DNA of 38,479 nt from Flavobacteriales bacterium (GCA_020631045.1 JAHDHZ010000024.1:1-38479), one strand, 5' to 3'; shown: positions 8,290 to 18,102, counted from the first letter of the stretch. Made by a program: numbers and translations. Notes: generated by a model from the letters alone, not told the origin.

Positions 8290-9285
8290 ATGGCTAAAAA
8301 ATTTGATAAAAAAACCTATTTAAAGTGGTTTGAATCGATGCTATTGATGCGCCGTTTTGAAGAAAAATGCGGTCAATTGTATACCATGCAAAAATTTGGC
8401 GGATTTTGCCACCTCTATATTGGCCAAGAAGCCTTACTGGCAGGCATGGTCTCAGCGATGCACAAAGACGATAATGTGATTACTGCCTACAGAGATCATG
8501 CGCACCCTATTGCCTTGGGTACGGACCCTAAATTGGTCATGGCAGAGCTGTATGGAAAAAAAACAGGCACTTCAAAAGGCAAGGGGGGCTCGATGCACAT
8601 GTTTGATAAAAGCAAAAATCTTTTCGGAGGCCATGGTATTGTAGGGGGGCAAATCGGGCTTGGAGCAGGCATTGCTTTTGCTGAAAAATACAAAGGTACT
8701 AAGCGTGTAACCTACTGCTTTATGGGTGATGGTGCTACCCGCCAAGGCATTTTACACGAAACCTTCAACATGGCCATGATGTGGCAACTGCCAGTTGTGT
8801 TTGTGATTGAAAACAACGGTTATGCCATGGGTACTTCAGTTGAAAGAACTTCAAATGTGACCAAGTTGCATGAGTTGGGTGAGTCGTATGACATGCCTGC
8901 CATGCCCGTTGATGGCATGAGCCCAGAGGCTGTGCATGAAGCTTTTGCAAAAGCTGCTGAACACGCCCGCAAGGGCAAAGGGCCTTATTTACTTGAAATG
9001 CGCACTTATCGTTATAAGGGGCATTCAATGTCTGATCCAGCTAAATACAGAACTAAAGAAGAGCTTGCAGCATACAAAAAAGAAGACCCTATTGAAAAGG
9101 TTAGAGAAGTGATTTTAAAGCAAAAATATGCTACTGAGACTGCCCTTGAAAAAATTGCTGAAAAGATTCAAAAACAAGTTGCAGAGTGTGTTGAGTTTGC
9201 TGAACAATCTGAATTACCAGATGGCAGTGAGCTGTATAAAGATGTATACGTGCAAAAAGATTACCCATTTTTAAAACATTATTAG
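8290..9285 (+). CDS. pdhA: pyruvate dehydrogenase E1 component subunit alpha
   Basis: TPP-binding region GDGATRQGILHETFNMAMMWQLPVVFVIENN; YRYKGHSMSDPAKYR. Confidence 0.95.
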   Translation: MAKKFDKKTYLKWFESMLLMRRFEEKCGQLYTMQKFGGFCHLYIGQEALLAGMVSAMHKDDNVITAYRDHAHPIALGTDPKLVMAELYGKKTGTSKGKGGSMHMFDKSKNLFGGHGIVGGQIGLGAGIAFAEKYKGTKRVTYCFMGDGATRQGILHETFNMAMMWQLPVVFVIENNGYAMGTSVERTSNVTKLHELGESYDMPAMPVDGMSPEAVHEAFAKAAEHARKGKGPYLLEMRTYRYKGHSMSDPAKYRTKEELAAYKKEDPIEKVREVILKQKYATETALEKIAEKIQKQVAECVEFAEQSELPDGSELYKDVYVQKDYPFLKHY

Positions 9286-9286
9286 A

Positions 9287-10555
9287 ATGGCTGAGATTAT
9301 TAGAATGCCCAAATTGAGTGATACCATGACTGAAGGAGTGGTTTCAAAATGGCATAAAAAAATTGGAGAAACCATAAAATCTGGCGATTTACTCGCTGAT
9401 ATTGAAACCGATAAAGCCACTATGGAGTTTGAAAGTTTCAATGATGGAGTGTTACTGCACATAGGAGTAGAAGAAGGTGCAACTGCTCCTGTAAATGGAA
9501 TATTGGCCATCTTAGGTAAAAAAGGAGAAGACATCTCTAAACTCTTAAAAGAAGAGGCGCAAAAGCAAGAAAAAACTGATGAACAACCAGTTCAGCAAAA
9601 AGCTGAGCCTGAAATAGAAAAACCACAACAAACACACACCCCTCCTCTTACTGAACCAGCTCAACAAACCCTAAAAACATCTGCAAGCTCATCCAGCCCA
9701 AAAAGTAATGTACAGATCAAGGCTTCTCCTCTTGCAAAAAGATTAGCCAAAGAAAAAAATATTGATCTTTCTCGCGTAAAAGGTACAGGAGATGCGGGTA
9801 GAATAATCAAAAGAGATGTTGAGAGTTTCTCAGGCGGTAGGTTCTCTAATGTATCTATGGTTGAAAGCTCGAATGAAGTGGCTGTTTCTCAAATGCGTAA
9901 AACCATTGCCAGAAGACTTGCTGAAAGTAAATTCTCGGCCCCACATTTTTACCTGACCATTGACATTGACATGAGTGAGGTGATTGCCTCTCGCAAGCTC
10001 ATCAATGAGATTGCGCCTTCAAAAATATCATTCAATGACATTGTCATCAAAGCAGCCGCAAGAGCCTTGCAGGATCACCCGGCTGTGAACAGTGCATGGC
10101 TTGATGATCGCATCAGATATAATGATCATGTACATATTGGTGTGGCCATTGCCGTGCCAGATGGATTGGTAGTGCCTGTGGTAAAATTTGCAAATGGCAA
10201 ACGTCTTTCAGATATTGCCAGTGCTGTAAAAACCTTTGCTCAAAAGGCAAAAGATAAAAAACTACAGCCTCAAGATTTTGATGGCAGCACCTTTACAATC
10301 TCAAATTTAGGCATGTTTGGCATCGAAGAGTTTACTGCCATCATCAATGCTCCGAACTCTTGTATTATGGCCGTAGGAGCGATTCGAGAAACACCAGTAG
10401 TGAAAAATGGTCAGTTGGTGATTGGCCAGCAAATGAAAGTGACCCTTTCTTGTGATCACAGAACAGTTGACGGGGCGAGTGGAGCTGCATTTTTAAATAC
10501 CTTTAAAAAGTTGTTAGAGCATCCTGTCTTATTGCTAGGTGAACCCATGATCTAA
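9287..10555 (+). CDS. pyruvate dehydrogenase complex dihydrolipoamide acetyltransferase (E2)
   Basis: One lipoyl domain (ETDKATMEFESF), peripheral subunit-binding domain (SPLAKRLAKEKNIDLSRVKGTG), catalytic DHRTVDGASGAAFL. Confidence 0.95.
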   Translation: MAEIIRMPKLSDTMTEGVVSKWHKKIGETIKSGDLLADIETDKATMEFESFNDGVLLHIGVEEGATAPVNGILAILGKKGEDISKLLKEEAQKQEKTDEQPVQQKAEPEIEKPQQTHTPPLTEPAQQTLKTSASSSSPKSNVQIKASPLAKRLAKEKNIDLSRVKGTGDAGRIIKRDVESFSGGRFSNVSMVESSNEVAVSQMRKTIARRLAESKFSAPHFYLTIDIDMSEVIASRKLINEIAPSKISFNDIVIKAAARALQDHPAVNSAWLDDRIRYNDHVHIGVAIAVPDGLVVPVVKFANGKRLSDIASAVKTFAQKAKDKKLQPQDFDGSTFTISNLGMFGIEEFTAIINAPNSCIMAVGAIRETPVVKNGQLVIGQQMKVTLSCDHRTVDGASGAAFLNTFKKLLEHPVLLLGEPMI

Positions 10556-10561
10556 TTATGG

Positions 10562-11776
10562 TCAATACTCGTGCTTTTTGAGCATGATTTTACTTGATAA
10601 AAGAGCGAAGAGGTATCCTACCAAACTTACTGTAACAAGTACTGTAAATACATCTAAAAAAGACAGTGCTACAGGGTAGAACTCTACCACAGAACTTTCT
10701 AGAGCTAAAAGACCTATGTGTTGTTGAATCAATACCAATACAGCACCCAACAATACGCCTAAAAGAGCTCCGAAAAAGGCGATGAAAAACCCAGAGAAAA
10801 TAAATACTCGCTGGGCATCTTTGAAGCTTAAGCCTATTGCTTTTAATGTCTTGAGTTCTTTTTTCTTATCTAAAATCATCATGGTTACTGAAGCTATCAA
10901 GTTCATGGCAGCTACGATTAAGACAAAAATTAAAATGCAGTAGGTGATCCATTTTTCAGTTTTATTGGTCTTATAAATAAGCTCGTTGAGTTGATCAATG
11001 GTTTGTACTTTAAAATCATTCCCTAAACGTGTTTGAATTTCTTGGGCTATTTCTTTTTTGTTGGTGTTTTCATCTAACTTAAGCTCTAAAGCTGAATACT
11101 CATCAGCCTGAAAACCAAAAAGGCGTTTAAAATAAGCTAAATTGACTAATATATACTTAGCATCAAAATCTTGATTGATCGCATAAATTCCTGTCGGATA
11201 AAGTACGCTTTGCCTGAAAGCAGCACTCGGGTTTAGGTTTGAAAAACGTGCAGATCTTTGAATGGCATATACCTGAACAGGGTCAGCAAATTCTCTAACA
11301 AACAAATTCATCTCCCTGGCAATGCCATATCCTATAAAAGCATAATTTGCAGCAGTATCTTCTATGTCATAAGTACCTTCATATGTTGTTGAAACAATAG
11401 ATGTTAGACTGTCAAAATTTGCATCAACTCCTTTAAGCAAAACCACCTTTTCAGAGCCTTCGTAGTTGATGTAAGCCATCTCTTGAGCAGTTTTACTCAC
11501 CAAGACAACTCCACTAAGGTTTGATATGTCATTGATTTGCTGTTCTGACAAGCTAAAGGTTTTTGCTTTTGAGGCCTCGATTTTTATTTGTGGATCAAAA
11601 CTTGAATACAAAGAGCGAATCACATCATCTAAACCATTGAATGCAGAGAGTACGATAAGCATAGCCATAGCAGCAATAGCAATACTAAAAATAGAAATGT
11701 AAACTACTAGATTTAGAAAATTAAGTTTGCGTTTGGCTAAAAAATAACGCAACGATATTCTGATGTATGCGGGCAT
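10562..11776 (-). CDS. FtsX-like ABC transporter permease (LolC/LolE type)
   Basis: N-terminal TM plus IVLSAFNGLDDVI, C-terminal 3-TM FtsX module (MMILDKKKELKTLKAIGLSFKDAQRVFIFSGFFIAFFGALLG). Confidence 0.88.
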   Translation of the reverse strand: MPAYIRISLRYFLAKRKLNFLNLVVYISIFSIAIAAMAMLIVLSAFNGLDDVIRSLYSSFDPQIKIEASKAKTFSLSEQQINDISNLSGVVLVSKTAQEMAYINYEGSEKVVLLKGVDANFDSLTSIVSTTYEGTYDIEDTAANYAFIGYGIAREMNLFVREFADPVQVYAIQRSARFSNLNPSAAFRQSVLYPTGIYAINQDFDAKYILVNLAYFKRLFGFQADEYSALELKLDENTNKKEIAQEIQTRLGNDFKVQTIDQLNELIYKTNKTEKWITYCILIFVLIVAAMNLIASVTMMILDKKKELKTLKAIGLSFKDAQRVFIFSGFFIAFFGALLGVLLGAVLVLIQQHIGLLALESSVVEFYPVALSFLDVFTVLVTVSLVGYLFALLSSKIMLKKHEY

Positions 11777-11802
11777 AAAAAAAGCGGCACAAAAGCCGCT
11801 TT
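11777..11802 (-). terminator. Rho-independent-like terminator AAAGCGGC-TTTTGT-GCCGCTTT-TTTT abutting downstream ATG
   Basis: Perfect 8-bp inverted repeat 11781-11788/11795-11802 and T-tract on minus strand. Confidence 0.75.
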
Positions 11803-11824
11803 AAAGTTAAGAGATTTTTTACGC

Positions 11825-12625
11825 TTACTGCACAATTAATTGCTGATCAAATCGTACTGAACCAATTTGACCTTGCAATAGGTAAATGCCTTTGCTTAAT
11901 TGGTGTTGTATCATAAATGTATTTTGAGATTCAATTTTTTGATTCACAATACTTTGCATGAGCTTACCTGTCACATCTAATATGTTAAGATTTAAAAGTC
12001 CTGACTGGTTTGATCTGATTTGTAATGCTTGGCCTACTTGTAAAGGATTTGGAAAAGCCTCAACATTCAAAGATTTAAGGTCTATTGAAGTGGTAATGTT
12101 TTCAGTCACACTTGTAGAACTTAAATAAACTTGATCTCCAGAAGTCGTTCCGTTTGCATTTGTACTATTTACAGCTGCATAAAATGTAACACTTCCTGTA
12201 TTTGCTGATGGAGCAACCCACTGAAATACCCATGAGTTATTTGAAGTAGTACTTTGTTTTTGAGCAGCATAAGCACCGTTACTCAAGACTTGAGCATCGT
12301 TACTGGCCAAGAATTCACCCGCTAAGTTGCCTGAAGCATCTTTAGCTGTAATTTCAAAACCATTGACACTGTTATTACTCGGGGTAGAAACAGTGATTGA
12401 GTAAGTCTGTCCTGCCAAATACACATCAGATGAAATATCATGCGCAATTAAGTTAGCCGTTTGCGTACTTCCAGTATGACAATCAGTACAATTACCTTCA
12501 CCAGGAGCTCCTGTTTTAGCCGGAGGAGGAGTAGATGAAAACGCTTCTACTTGCGCTGTATTTGAAAAGAAATAAAATGTAATGCCTGCAATAGCAAGAC
12601 TAGAAAAAAATAGTTTTTTAAGCAT
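11825..12625 (-). CDS. secreted T9SS type A protein with N-terminal CxxCH (choice-of-anchor V-like)
   Basis: Signal peptide; GAPGEGNCTDCHTGSTQ; C-terminal FPNPLQVGQALQI...KGIYLLQGQIGSVRFDQQLIVQ sorting domain. Confidence 0.85.
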   Translation of the reverse strand: MLKKLFFSSLAIAGITFYFFSNTAQVEAFSSTPPPAKTGAPGEGNCTDCHTGSTQTANLIAHDISSDVYLAGQTYSITVSTPSNNSVNGFEITAKDASGNLAGEFLASNDAQVLSNGAYAAQKQSTTSNNSWVFQWVAPSANTGSVTFYAAVNSTNANGTTSGDQVYLSSTSVTENITTSIDLKSLNVEAFPNPLQVGQALQIRSNQSGLLNLNILDVTGKLMQSIVNQKIESQNTFMIQHQLSKGIYLLQGQIGSVRFDQQLIVQ

Positions 12626-12694
12626 AAGGGTATAATTTGAAGTTAAAGTATAAATTTTTTGACAATCATCTGATTAAAATCATCATGATTTGCA

Positions 12695-13741
12695 TTAGAA
12701 TTTCCAATCAGGTTTATCTATTTGTAAAAGTGCTTCAACCAATAAATCAATACTGGCCTGTGTGTCTTTTTTGTTGCACATTTCAACGGTTTGGTGAATG
12801 TGTCGGGTCGGAATTGAGATGCTGCCTGCTATTGATCCGCCTGGGGTCATGCGTTGTAAGTTTGCTGTGTCAGTGCCACCACCTGTAAGCAATTCGGTTT
12901 GCCATTTGATTTTCTTTTTATCGGCCGTGTCTTTTAAAAACTGTACCATACGATAATCACAAATGGTCGATGAATCCATGATCTTAATGGCGGTGCCCCC
13001 ACCAAGCTCACTCACCTTTTCTTCGGGTCTTGCGCCAGGTACATCAAAGGCAATGGTGGTATCTAAATTGATCGCAAAATCTGGTCTGATGCTTTGAGTA
13101 GCGACCTGCGCTCCGCGCAAACCTACTTCTTCTTGTACCGTAAATACACCATAAAAATCATAGGCCGGTTTTTTGAGCTTTTTCAAGGCTTCAATTAAGA
13201 TGAATACACTGATTCTATTGTCTAGGCTCTTGCAATTGATCTGCTCGCCCATTTCTATCAATCCACGATCTCTTGTTATTGGATCTCCTACCTTGATGTA
13301 CTTTTCAACCTCTTTTTTTGAACGACCTAAATCAATGAAATAGTCTTTGGTGCTGGGTGTTTTTTTACGCTCCTCTGGGCTCATCACATGAATGGGTTTG
13401 CTGCCCATTACTCCTATAATGTCTTTTTTACCATGAATGATCACGCGTTGCGAGGTCAAGGTTTTAGGATCAAATCCACCCAAAGTATGAAACTTCACAA
13501 AACCTTTATCGTCAATATGCTTTACGATAAATCCAATCTCATCCATGTGCGCTGCAGTCATTACTTTTTTAGCAGAAGATTTGCCTTTTTTCAGAGCAAT
13601 TACATTGCCCATATTGTCAACTTCAATCTTATCGACAAAGGGTTTCACCTCTTTGATGATCAATTGTCTGATTTTAGTTTCAAAACCAGGAGCGCCTGGT
13701 GTTTCACAGATTTTTTTGAGTAGTTTAATGTCTAATCCCAT
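12695..13741 (-). CDS. M42 family metallopeptidase
   Basis: MTAAHMDEIGFIVKHID, VQEEVGLRGAQVAT, TGGGTDTANLQ, SIPTRHIHQTVEM. Confidence 0.93.
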   Translation of the reverse strand: MGLDIKLLKKICETPGAPGFETKIRQLIIKEVKPFVDKIEVDNMGNVIALKKGKSSAKKVMTAAHMDEIGFIVKHIDDKGFVKFHTLGGFDPKTLTSQRVIIHGKKDIIGVMGSKPIHVMSPEERKKTPSTKDYFIDLGRSKKEVEKYIKVGDPITRDRGLIEMGEQINCKSLDNRISVFILIEALKKLKKPAYDFYGVFTVQEEVGLRGAQVATQSIRPDFAINLDTTIAFDVPGARPEEKVSELGGGTAIKIMDSSTICDYRMVQFLKDTADKKKIKWQTELLTGGGTDTANLQRMTPGGSIAGSISIPTRHIHQTVEMCNKKDTQASIDLLVEALLQIDKPDWKF

Positions 13742-13747
13742 CTTCTT

Positions 13748-15172
13748 TTATTTTACGTAGCTTAATTTTAACATATTACTTTTTCCTCGATCGGTTATCG
13801 GCATGGAGGCGATATTAATCACCAAATCATTTTCTTTTACATAGCCTTTTTTGCGCAACAAAAATTTAATGTCTGCAATCGTATGATCGGTACTCACAAA
13901 CTTATCATAGTACAAACCATGCACTCCCCAATACAAGCTTACGGTATTTAAAATACCCACATTACTCGTACAAGCAAACACATTGGTTTTGGGTCTAAAA
14001 CTAGAAACTTTTAAAGCTGAATATCCAGAGAAGGTCATGGTTACAATCGCTTTGACATCAACTGTTTCAGTTAGTTTGCAGGCATTCTCACAAATGGCAT
14101 CAGAAATCGTGCGCTCTGTATTTTCTTTTGATGGAAAACTTTTGTGATAAATCTCCTGCATGCGCTCGGTGTTGAGCACAATCTTTTTCATCATTTCGAT
14201 CACCTTTACAGGAAACTTTCCCACTGAAGTCTCTCCACTCAGCATCACAGCATCTGCCCCATCAGTTACGGCATTTGCCACATCACTTACCTCAGCTCTA
14301 GTGGGCGTTACACTCTCAATCATAGTTTCCATCATCTGAGTAGCAATAATCACAGGTTTTGCTTGCTCATGGCATTTTTTCACAATGCTTTTTTGAATTA
14401 CAGGCACTCGCTCAATAGGCACCTCAACGCCTAAATCACCACGTGCCACCATAATGGCATCAGCCTCTTTAATTATGTCATCAATCTCTTTGACTGCTTC
14501 TGGTTTTTCAATCTTAGCAATCACCTTGGCTTTTTGACCCGCTTCTTGAATCAAATGTTTAAGCTCAATCACATCAGGAGCACAGCGCACAAAAGAAAGG
14601 GCAATCCACTCAATATCTTGGGTCAACACAAATGCCAAATCTTTGCGATCATTATCAGTCAAAGAAGGCAGTGAAATATTGGTGGTAGGTAGATTAATGC
14701 CTTTGCTGGTAGAGAGTATTCCACCATGCAATACTTTAGCTTTGACCTCGTCTTTTTTATTTGAAGATATGGCTTGTAGATGCAGTTTTCCGTCGTTAAT
14801 CAAAATCATATCATCGGCTTGAACATCTTTGCAAAACAGCTTGTACTTCACAGGAATTACGCCTTTTTCGCCCAATACTTTTTTAGTCGTTAAAGTCACA
14901 ATCTGATCATTTTCTAAGAGCATTTTATTGCCCTTGATCTCTCCTACTCGAAGTTTTGGCCCTCCTAAATCAGCCAATAAAGCTACATGCGTGCCCATTT
15001 CTTGGTTTAAAGCAGACACATGATCAATCACCTTTTTGTGATCTTCATGCGTGCCGTGTGAAAAATTAAGTCGAAAAACATTGACCCCTGCCTCGATCAA
15101 AGAAGCTAATACTTCTTTGCTGTTAGAAGCTGGGCCAACTGTGGCGACAATTTTGGTTTTATTTAAAAGCAT
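13748..15172 (-). CDS. pyk: pyruvate kinase
   Basis: TKIVATVGPASNSKE, FRLNFSHGTHEDH, VMVARGDLGVEVPIERVP, MLSGETSVGKFPV. ORF track starts at 15202; ATG at 15172 (MLLNKTKIV) fits the family better. Confidence 0.95.
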   Translation of the reverse strand: MLLNKTKIVATVGPASNSKEVLASLIEAGVNVFRLNFSHGTHEDHKKVIDHVSALNQEMGTHVALLADLGGPKLRVGEIKGNKMLLENDQIVTLTTKKVLGEKGVIPVKYKLFCKDVQADDMILINDGKLHLQAISSNKKDEVKAKVLHGGILSTSKGINLPTTNISLPSLTDNDRKDLAFVLTQDIEWIALSFVRCAPDVIELKHLIQEAGQKAKVIAKIEKPEAVKEIDDIIKEADAIMVARGDLGVEVPIERVPVIQKSIVKKCHEQAKPVIIATQMMETMIESVTPTRAEVSDVANAVTDGADAVMLSGETSVGKFPVKVIEMMKKIVLNTERMQEIYHKSFPSKENTERTISDAICENACKLTETVDVKAIVTMTFSGYSALKVSSFRPKTNVFACTSNVGILNTVSLYWGVHGLYYDKFVSTDHTIADIKFLLRKKGYVKENDLVINIASMPITDRGKSNMLKLSYVK

Positions 15173-15211
15173 AGGCTGCGTAATTAAAGAAAAGATACAC
15201 ATTATTTTCTT

Positions 15212-15219
15212 TACTTTTG
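15212..15219 (+). promoter_or_regulatory. -7 box TACTTTTG for CvpA gene
   Basis: Matches TAnnTTTG, ends 4 nt before the GTG at 15224. Confidence 0.5.
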
Positions 15220-15223
15220 GCCC

Positions 15224-15709
15224 GTGCAGCTAATTGATGTTATTATTTTATTGCCCTTACTTTATGGTTTTTACAAAGGCTATCGACAAGGACTAATCTA
15301 TGAGTTGATCTCTTTGATTTCTTTATTTGTAGCGGTATATTGCGCGTTTAAATTCTCATTTATTGCCACACATTATGTGCAGAGTAATGGGTGGATTTCT
15401 GAGCAGTACAGTTCAATTGTGGGTTTTGTACTGACCTTTATTCTGGCCATTATCTTAATTCAGTTTGTAGGCAAGATGATCAACACTTTCATCAAAGCTT
15501 TGAAACTTACCACGGTAAATAAACTTTTGGGTGGATGTTTTGGTGCTTTGAAATTGTTTGTTTTTGTCTCTGCCTTTTTATTGGCTATTGATGCAGCGAA
15601 TGAAAAATTTGCATTTATTGAGCCTTCGGTTTTAGAGGCTAGCGTGTTGTATAAACCTGCTGTTAGTGTGGCGCAGGTGTTGGTGCCTTATGTGAGGGGA
15701 TTGTTTTAA
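15224..15709 (+). CDS. CvpA family membrane protein
   Basis: MQLIDVIILLPLLYGFYKGYRQGLIYELISLISLF, 4 TM; GTG start. Confidence 0.88.
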   Translation: MQLIDVIILLPLLYGFYKGYRQGLIYELISLISLFVAVYCAFKFSFIATHYVQSNGWISEQYSSIVGFVLTFILAIILIQFVGKMINTFIKALKLTTVNKLLGGCFGALKLFVFVSAFLLAIDAANEKFAFIEPSVLEASVLYKPAVSVAQVLVPYVRGLF

Positions 15710-15722
15710 GTAGATTTCTTCA

Positions 15723-15831
15723 CTCATCACATAAAATCGTCTAGAAAAATGAGCAAACCCGCCTAAAAAATCGGAATGCTTCGCCCGGTTTTTTTTGTCG
15801 CATAGGCCAGCGCTGCTTTGCACTTTTTCTG
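15723..15831 (-). repeat. dispersed intergenic element, copy B
   Basis: Reverse complement matches 2791-2897 (~17 mismatches and 2 single-nt gaps by hand); conserved GCGAAGC loop. Confidence 0.8.
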
Positions 15832-15880
15832 CCGATTTTACGATTGATTCGTTCAGAAACTACTTAAAATCTCCTACACC

Positions 15881-16579
15881 TTAACCCTGCTCAGTTCTAT
15901 TGTAGTCCCAAAAAATACGGCAAGCCTTCTGGTCAGCATCTTTCTTTGAACCAGAGACGCCCACTGTTTGCACATCTCCATCAATAAATAGAGTAGCCAA
16001 AAACTTTTTTTGAGGCAATTCTTGAGACTCTAATTTCCATTTTTTGCCCATACGTTGCGCCCACTCAATCACCTCTCCTTTATAGTTATGTGCTTTTTCA
16101 CTAGCCATGTTTAAATCAATGTGTCGATCAAAAAATTGTACTACTACTTTTTGAGTGCGCTTGTAGCCTCGATCTAAATAAATCGCTCCAAAAAGTGATT
16201 CTAAGGCATTGCCATAAACAGAAGTGCGTTCACTTAAATTTCTGCCATCAGTTTTAAGCATTTGATCGACGCCTATTTCTCTGGCGATCTTGCCCAATGT
16301 TTTGCGACTCAATAAAAAAGATTTGAGTTTGGTGAGCTCTCCTTCAGTTTTGTCATCGAAGCGCTGCATTAAATAATCTCTAATAATCAACTCAATTACG
16401 CCATCTCCTAAAAACTCTAAGCGCTCAAAGGTACTTACCGCTGCTTTTTTCTCTTTGGAGGAATGTGTGAGGGCTTTTGAATACCAGTGGGTACGATATA
16501 CAAAAACACCAAACTTTTCATACATAAACCTTCTAATACTTGCCTTTGGCAAAAAAGGTATGAGAATTTGGCCTAACAT
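15881..16579 (-). CDS. rnc: ribonuclease III
   Basis: FERLEFLGDGVIELIIRDYL signature; ALESLFGAIYLDRGY; C-terminal dsRBD. Confidence 0.95.
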   Translation of the reverse strand: MLGQILIPFLPKASIRRFMYEKFGVFVYRTHWYSKALTHSSKEKKAAVSTFERLEFLGDGVIELIIRDYLMQRFDDKTEGELTKLKSFLLSRKTLGKIAREIGVDQMLKTDGRNLSERTSVYGNALESLFGAIYLDRGYKRTQKVVVQFFDRHIDLNMASEKAHNYKGEVIEWAQRMGKKWKLESQELPQKKFLATLFIDGDVQTVGVSGSKKDADQKACRIFWDYNRTEQG

Positions 16580-16584
16580 GTATT

Positions 16585-17829
16585 TTAAGAAAATCGCTTA
16601 AAGATTACCGAAGCGTTGTGGCCCCCAAAGCCGAAAGTATTACTGATGGCAACATCTACCACTCTTTTCTGAGCTTTATTTAAAGTTAGATTTAGTGCAG
16701 AATTGATCTGCTCATCTAAAGTAGAGTTATTGATGGTTGGCGGAACAACACTGTCTTGAATCGCCATGATGCTGGCAATTGATTCAATAGCTCCTGCAGC
16801 ACCCAGTAAGTGCCCTGTCATTGACTTGGTTGAGCTGATGTTAAGCTTGGTGGCATGCAAGCCAAACACCTGTTCAATGGCTTTGGTCTCAACAATATCT
16901 CCTAAGGGTGTTGATGTTCCATGCACATTGATATAATCTACACTTGAAGGGTCAAGATTCGCGTCTTTAAGTGCTTCTTGCATGACTTTTATTGCTCCTT
17001 TTGCTTGTGGGTGTGGAGCTGTTAAGTGGTGGGCATCAGCAGACATCCCTCCACCCATAACTTCTGCATAAATTTTTGCCCCTCTTTTTTGAGCGTGTTC
17101 TAATTCTTCTAAAATAATCGCGCCAGATCCTTCACCCAAGACAAATCCATCACGATTTTGGTCAAAAGGTCTTGATGCTGAAGTAGGATCATCATTTCTA
17201 GTAGATAGTGCTCTTAGAGCGTTGAATCCACCAATACCTGCTTGATTCACTGCAGCCTCGCTTCCGCCTGAAACAATCACATCTGCCTTGCCCAATCGAA
17301 TGTAATTAAAGGCATCAATCAATGCATTGGTAGAAGAAGCACAAGCAGATACAGTCGTGAAATTAGGACCTGTAAATCCATGTTTCATAGAGATGTGCCC
17401 AGAGGCAATATCGGCAATCATTTTTGGGATAAAAAACGGATTGAATCGCGGAGTTCCATCGCCTTGATTAAAGGCTGTTACCTCATCAAAGAAAGTAACC
17501 AATCCACCAATGCCACTGCCCCAAATGACACCTACACGGTCTTTATTGACCTCATCTAGGTTGGCATCTTTAATCGCTTGATCAGAGGACACCATAGCAT
17601 ATTGACCGAACAAATCAAGCTTTCTAGCCTCTTTGCGATCAAAATAGTCTTGCGGGTCATACCCTTTTACCTCACAGGCAAATTGGGTTTTAAACTTTGA
17701 GGCATCAAAATGTGTAATGGGAGCTGCTCCGCTATTACCAGCAACAAGAGCCTTCCAATAACTCTGAAGATCATTCCCCAGAGGAGTAATTGCGCCTAAG
17801 CCTGTAACAACTACGCGTTTAAGCGCCAT
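16585..17829 (-). CDS. fabF: beta-ketoacyl-ACP synthase II
   Basis: VVTGLGAITPLGND, active site VSACASSTNALIDAF, HGTSTPLGD, NTFGFGGHNASVIF. Confidence 0.97.
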   Translation of the reverse strand: MALKRVVVTGLGAITPLGNDLQSYWKALVAGNSGAAPITHFDASKFKTQFACEVKGYDPQDYFDRKEARKLDLFGQYAMVSSDQAIKDANLDEVNKDRVGVIWGSGIGGLVTFFDEVTAFNQGDGTPRFNPFFIPKMIADIASGHISMKHGFTGPNFTTVSACASSTNALIDAFNYIRLGKADVIVSGGSEAAVNQAGIGGFNALRALSTRNDDPTSASRPFDQNRDGFVLGEGSGAIILEELEHAQKRGAKIYAEVMGGGMSADAHHLTAPHPQAKGAIKVMQEALKDANLDPSSVDYINVHGTSTPLGDIVETKAIEQVFGLHATKLNISSTKSMTGHLLGAAGAIESIASIMAIQDSVVPPTINNSTLDEQINSALNLTLNKAQKRVVDVAISNTFGFGGHNASVIFKRFS

Positions 17830-17833
17830 GAAA

Positions 17834-18070
17834 TTATTTTGTGTTTTCTTCGATGTAGCTTACCGCTTCTCCGACAGTAGCAATGTTTTCTGCTTGATCG
17901 TCAGGAATAGCAATGTTAAACTCTTTTTCGAATTCCATGATTAGTTCAACGGTGTCTAATGAATCAGCACCTAAATCATTGGTAAAGCTTGCCTCAGTGT
18001 TCACTTCTGACTCATCAACGCCTAACTTATCTACAATAATGGCAACTACTTTTGATTTAATATCTGACAT
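17834..18070 (-). CDS. acpP: acyl carrier protein
   Basis: [23 protein letters not shown]...[16 protein letters not shown] (4'-phosphopantetheine DSL). ATG at 18070 chosen over the ORF-track start at 18187. Confidence 0.97.
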   Translation of the reverse strand: MSDIKSKVVAIIVDKLGVDESEVNTEASFTNDLGADSLDTVELIMEFEKEFNIAIPDDQAENIATVGEAVSYIEENTK

Positions 18071-18094
18071 AACCTTTGTTTTTGTGTTATCAGA

Positions 18095-18102
18095 CAAATG
18101 TA
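18095..18102 (-). promoter_or_regulatory. -7 box TACATTTG upstream of acpP
   Basis: Reverse complement of CAAATGTA; matches TAnnTTTG; 24 nt before ATG. Confidence 0.45.

Noticed and set aside
8765-9028. 87-aa antisense ORF in pdhA with His/Cys-rich sequence
   Set aside because: Codon-mirror artefact of the pdhA CDS; no independent support.
15632-15823. 63-aa minus-strand ORF over copy B
   Set aside because: Translation of the repeat and cvpA antisense; not similar to a real protein.
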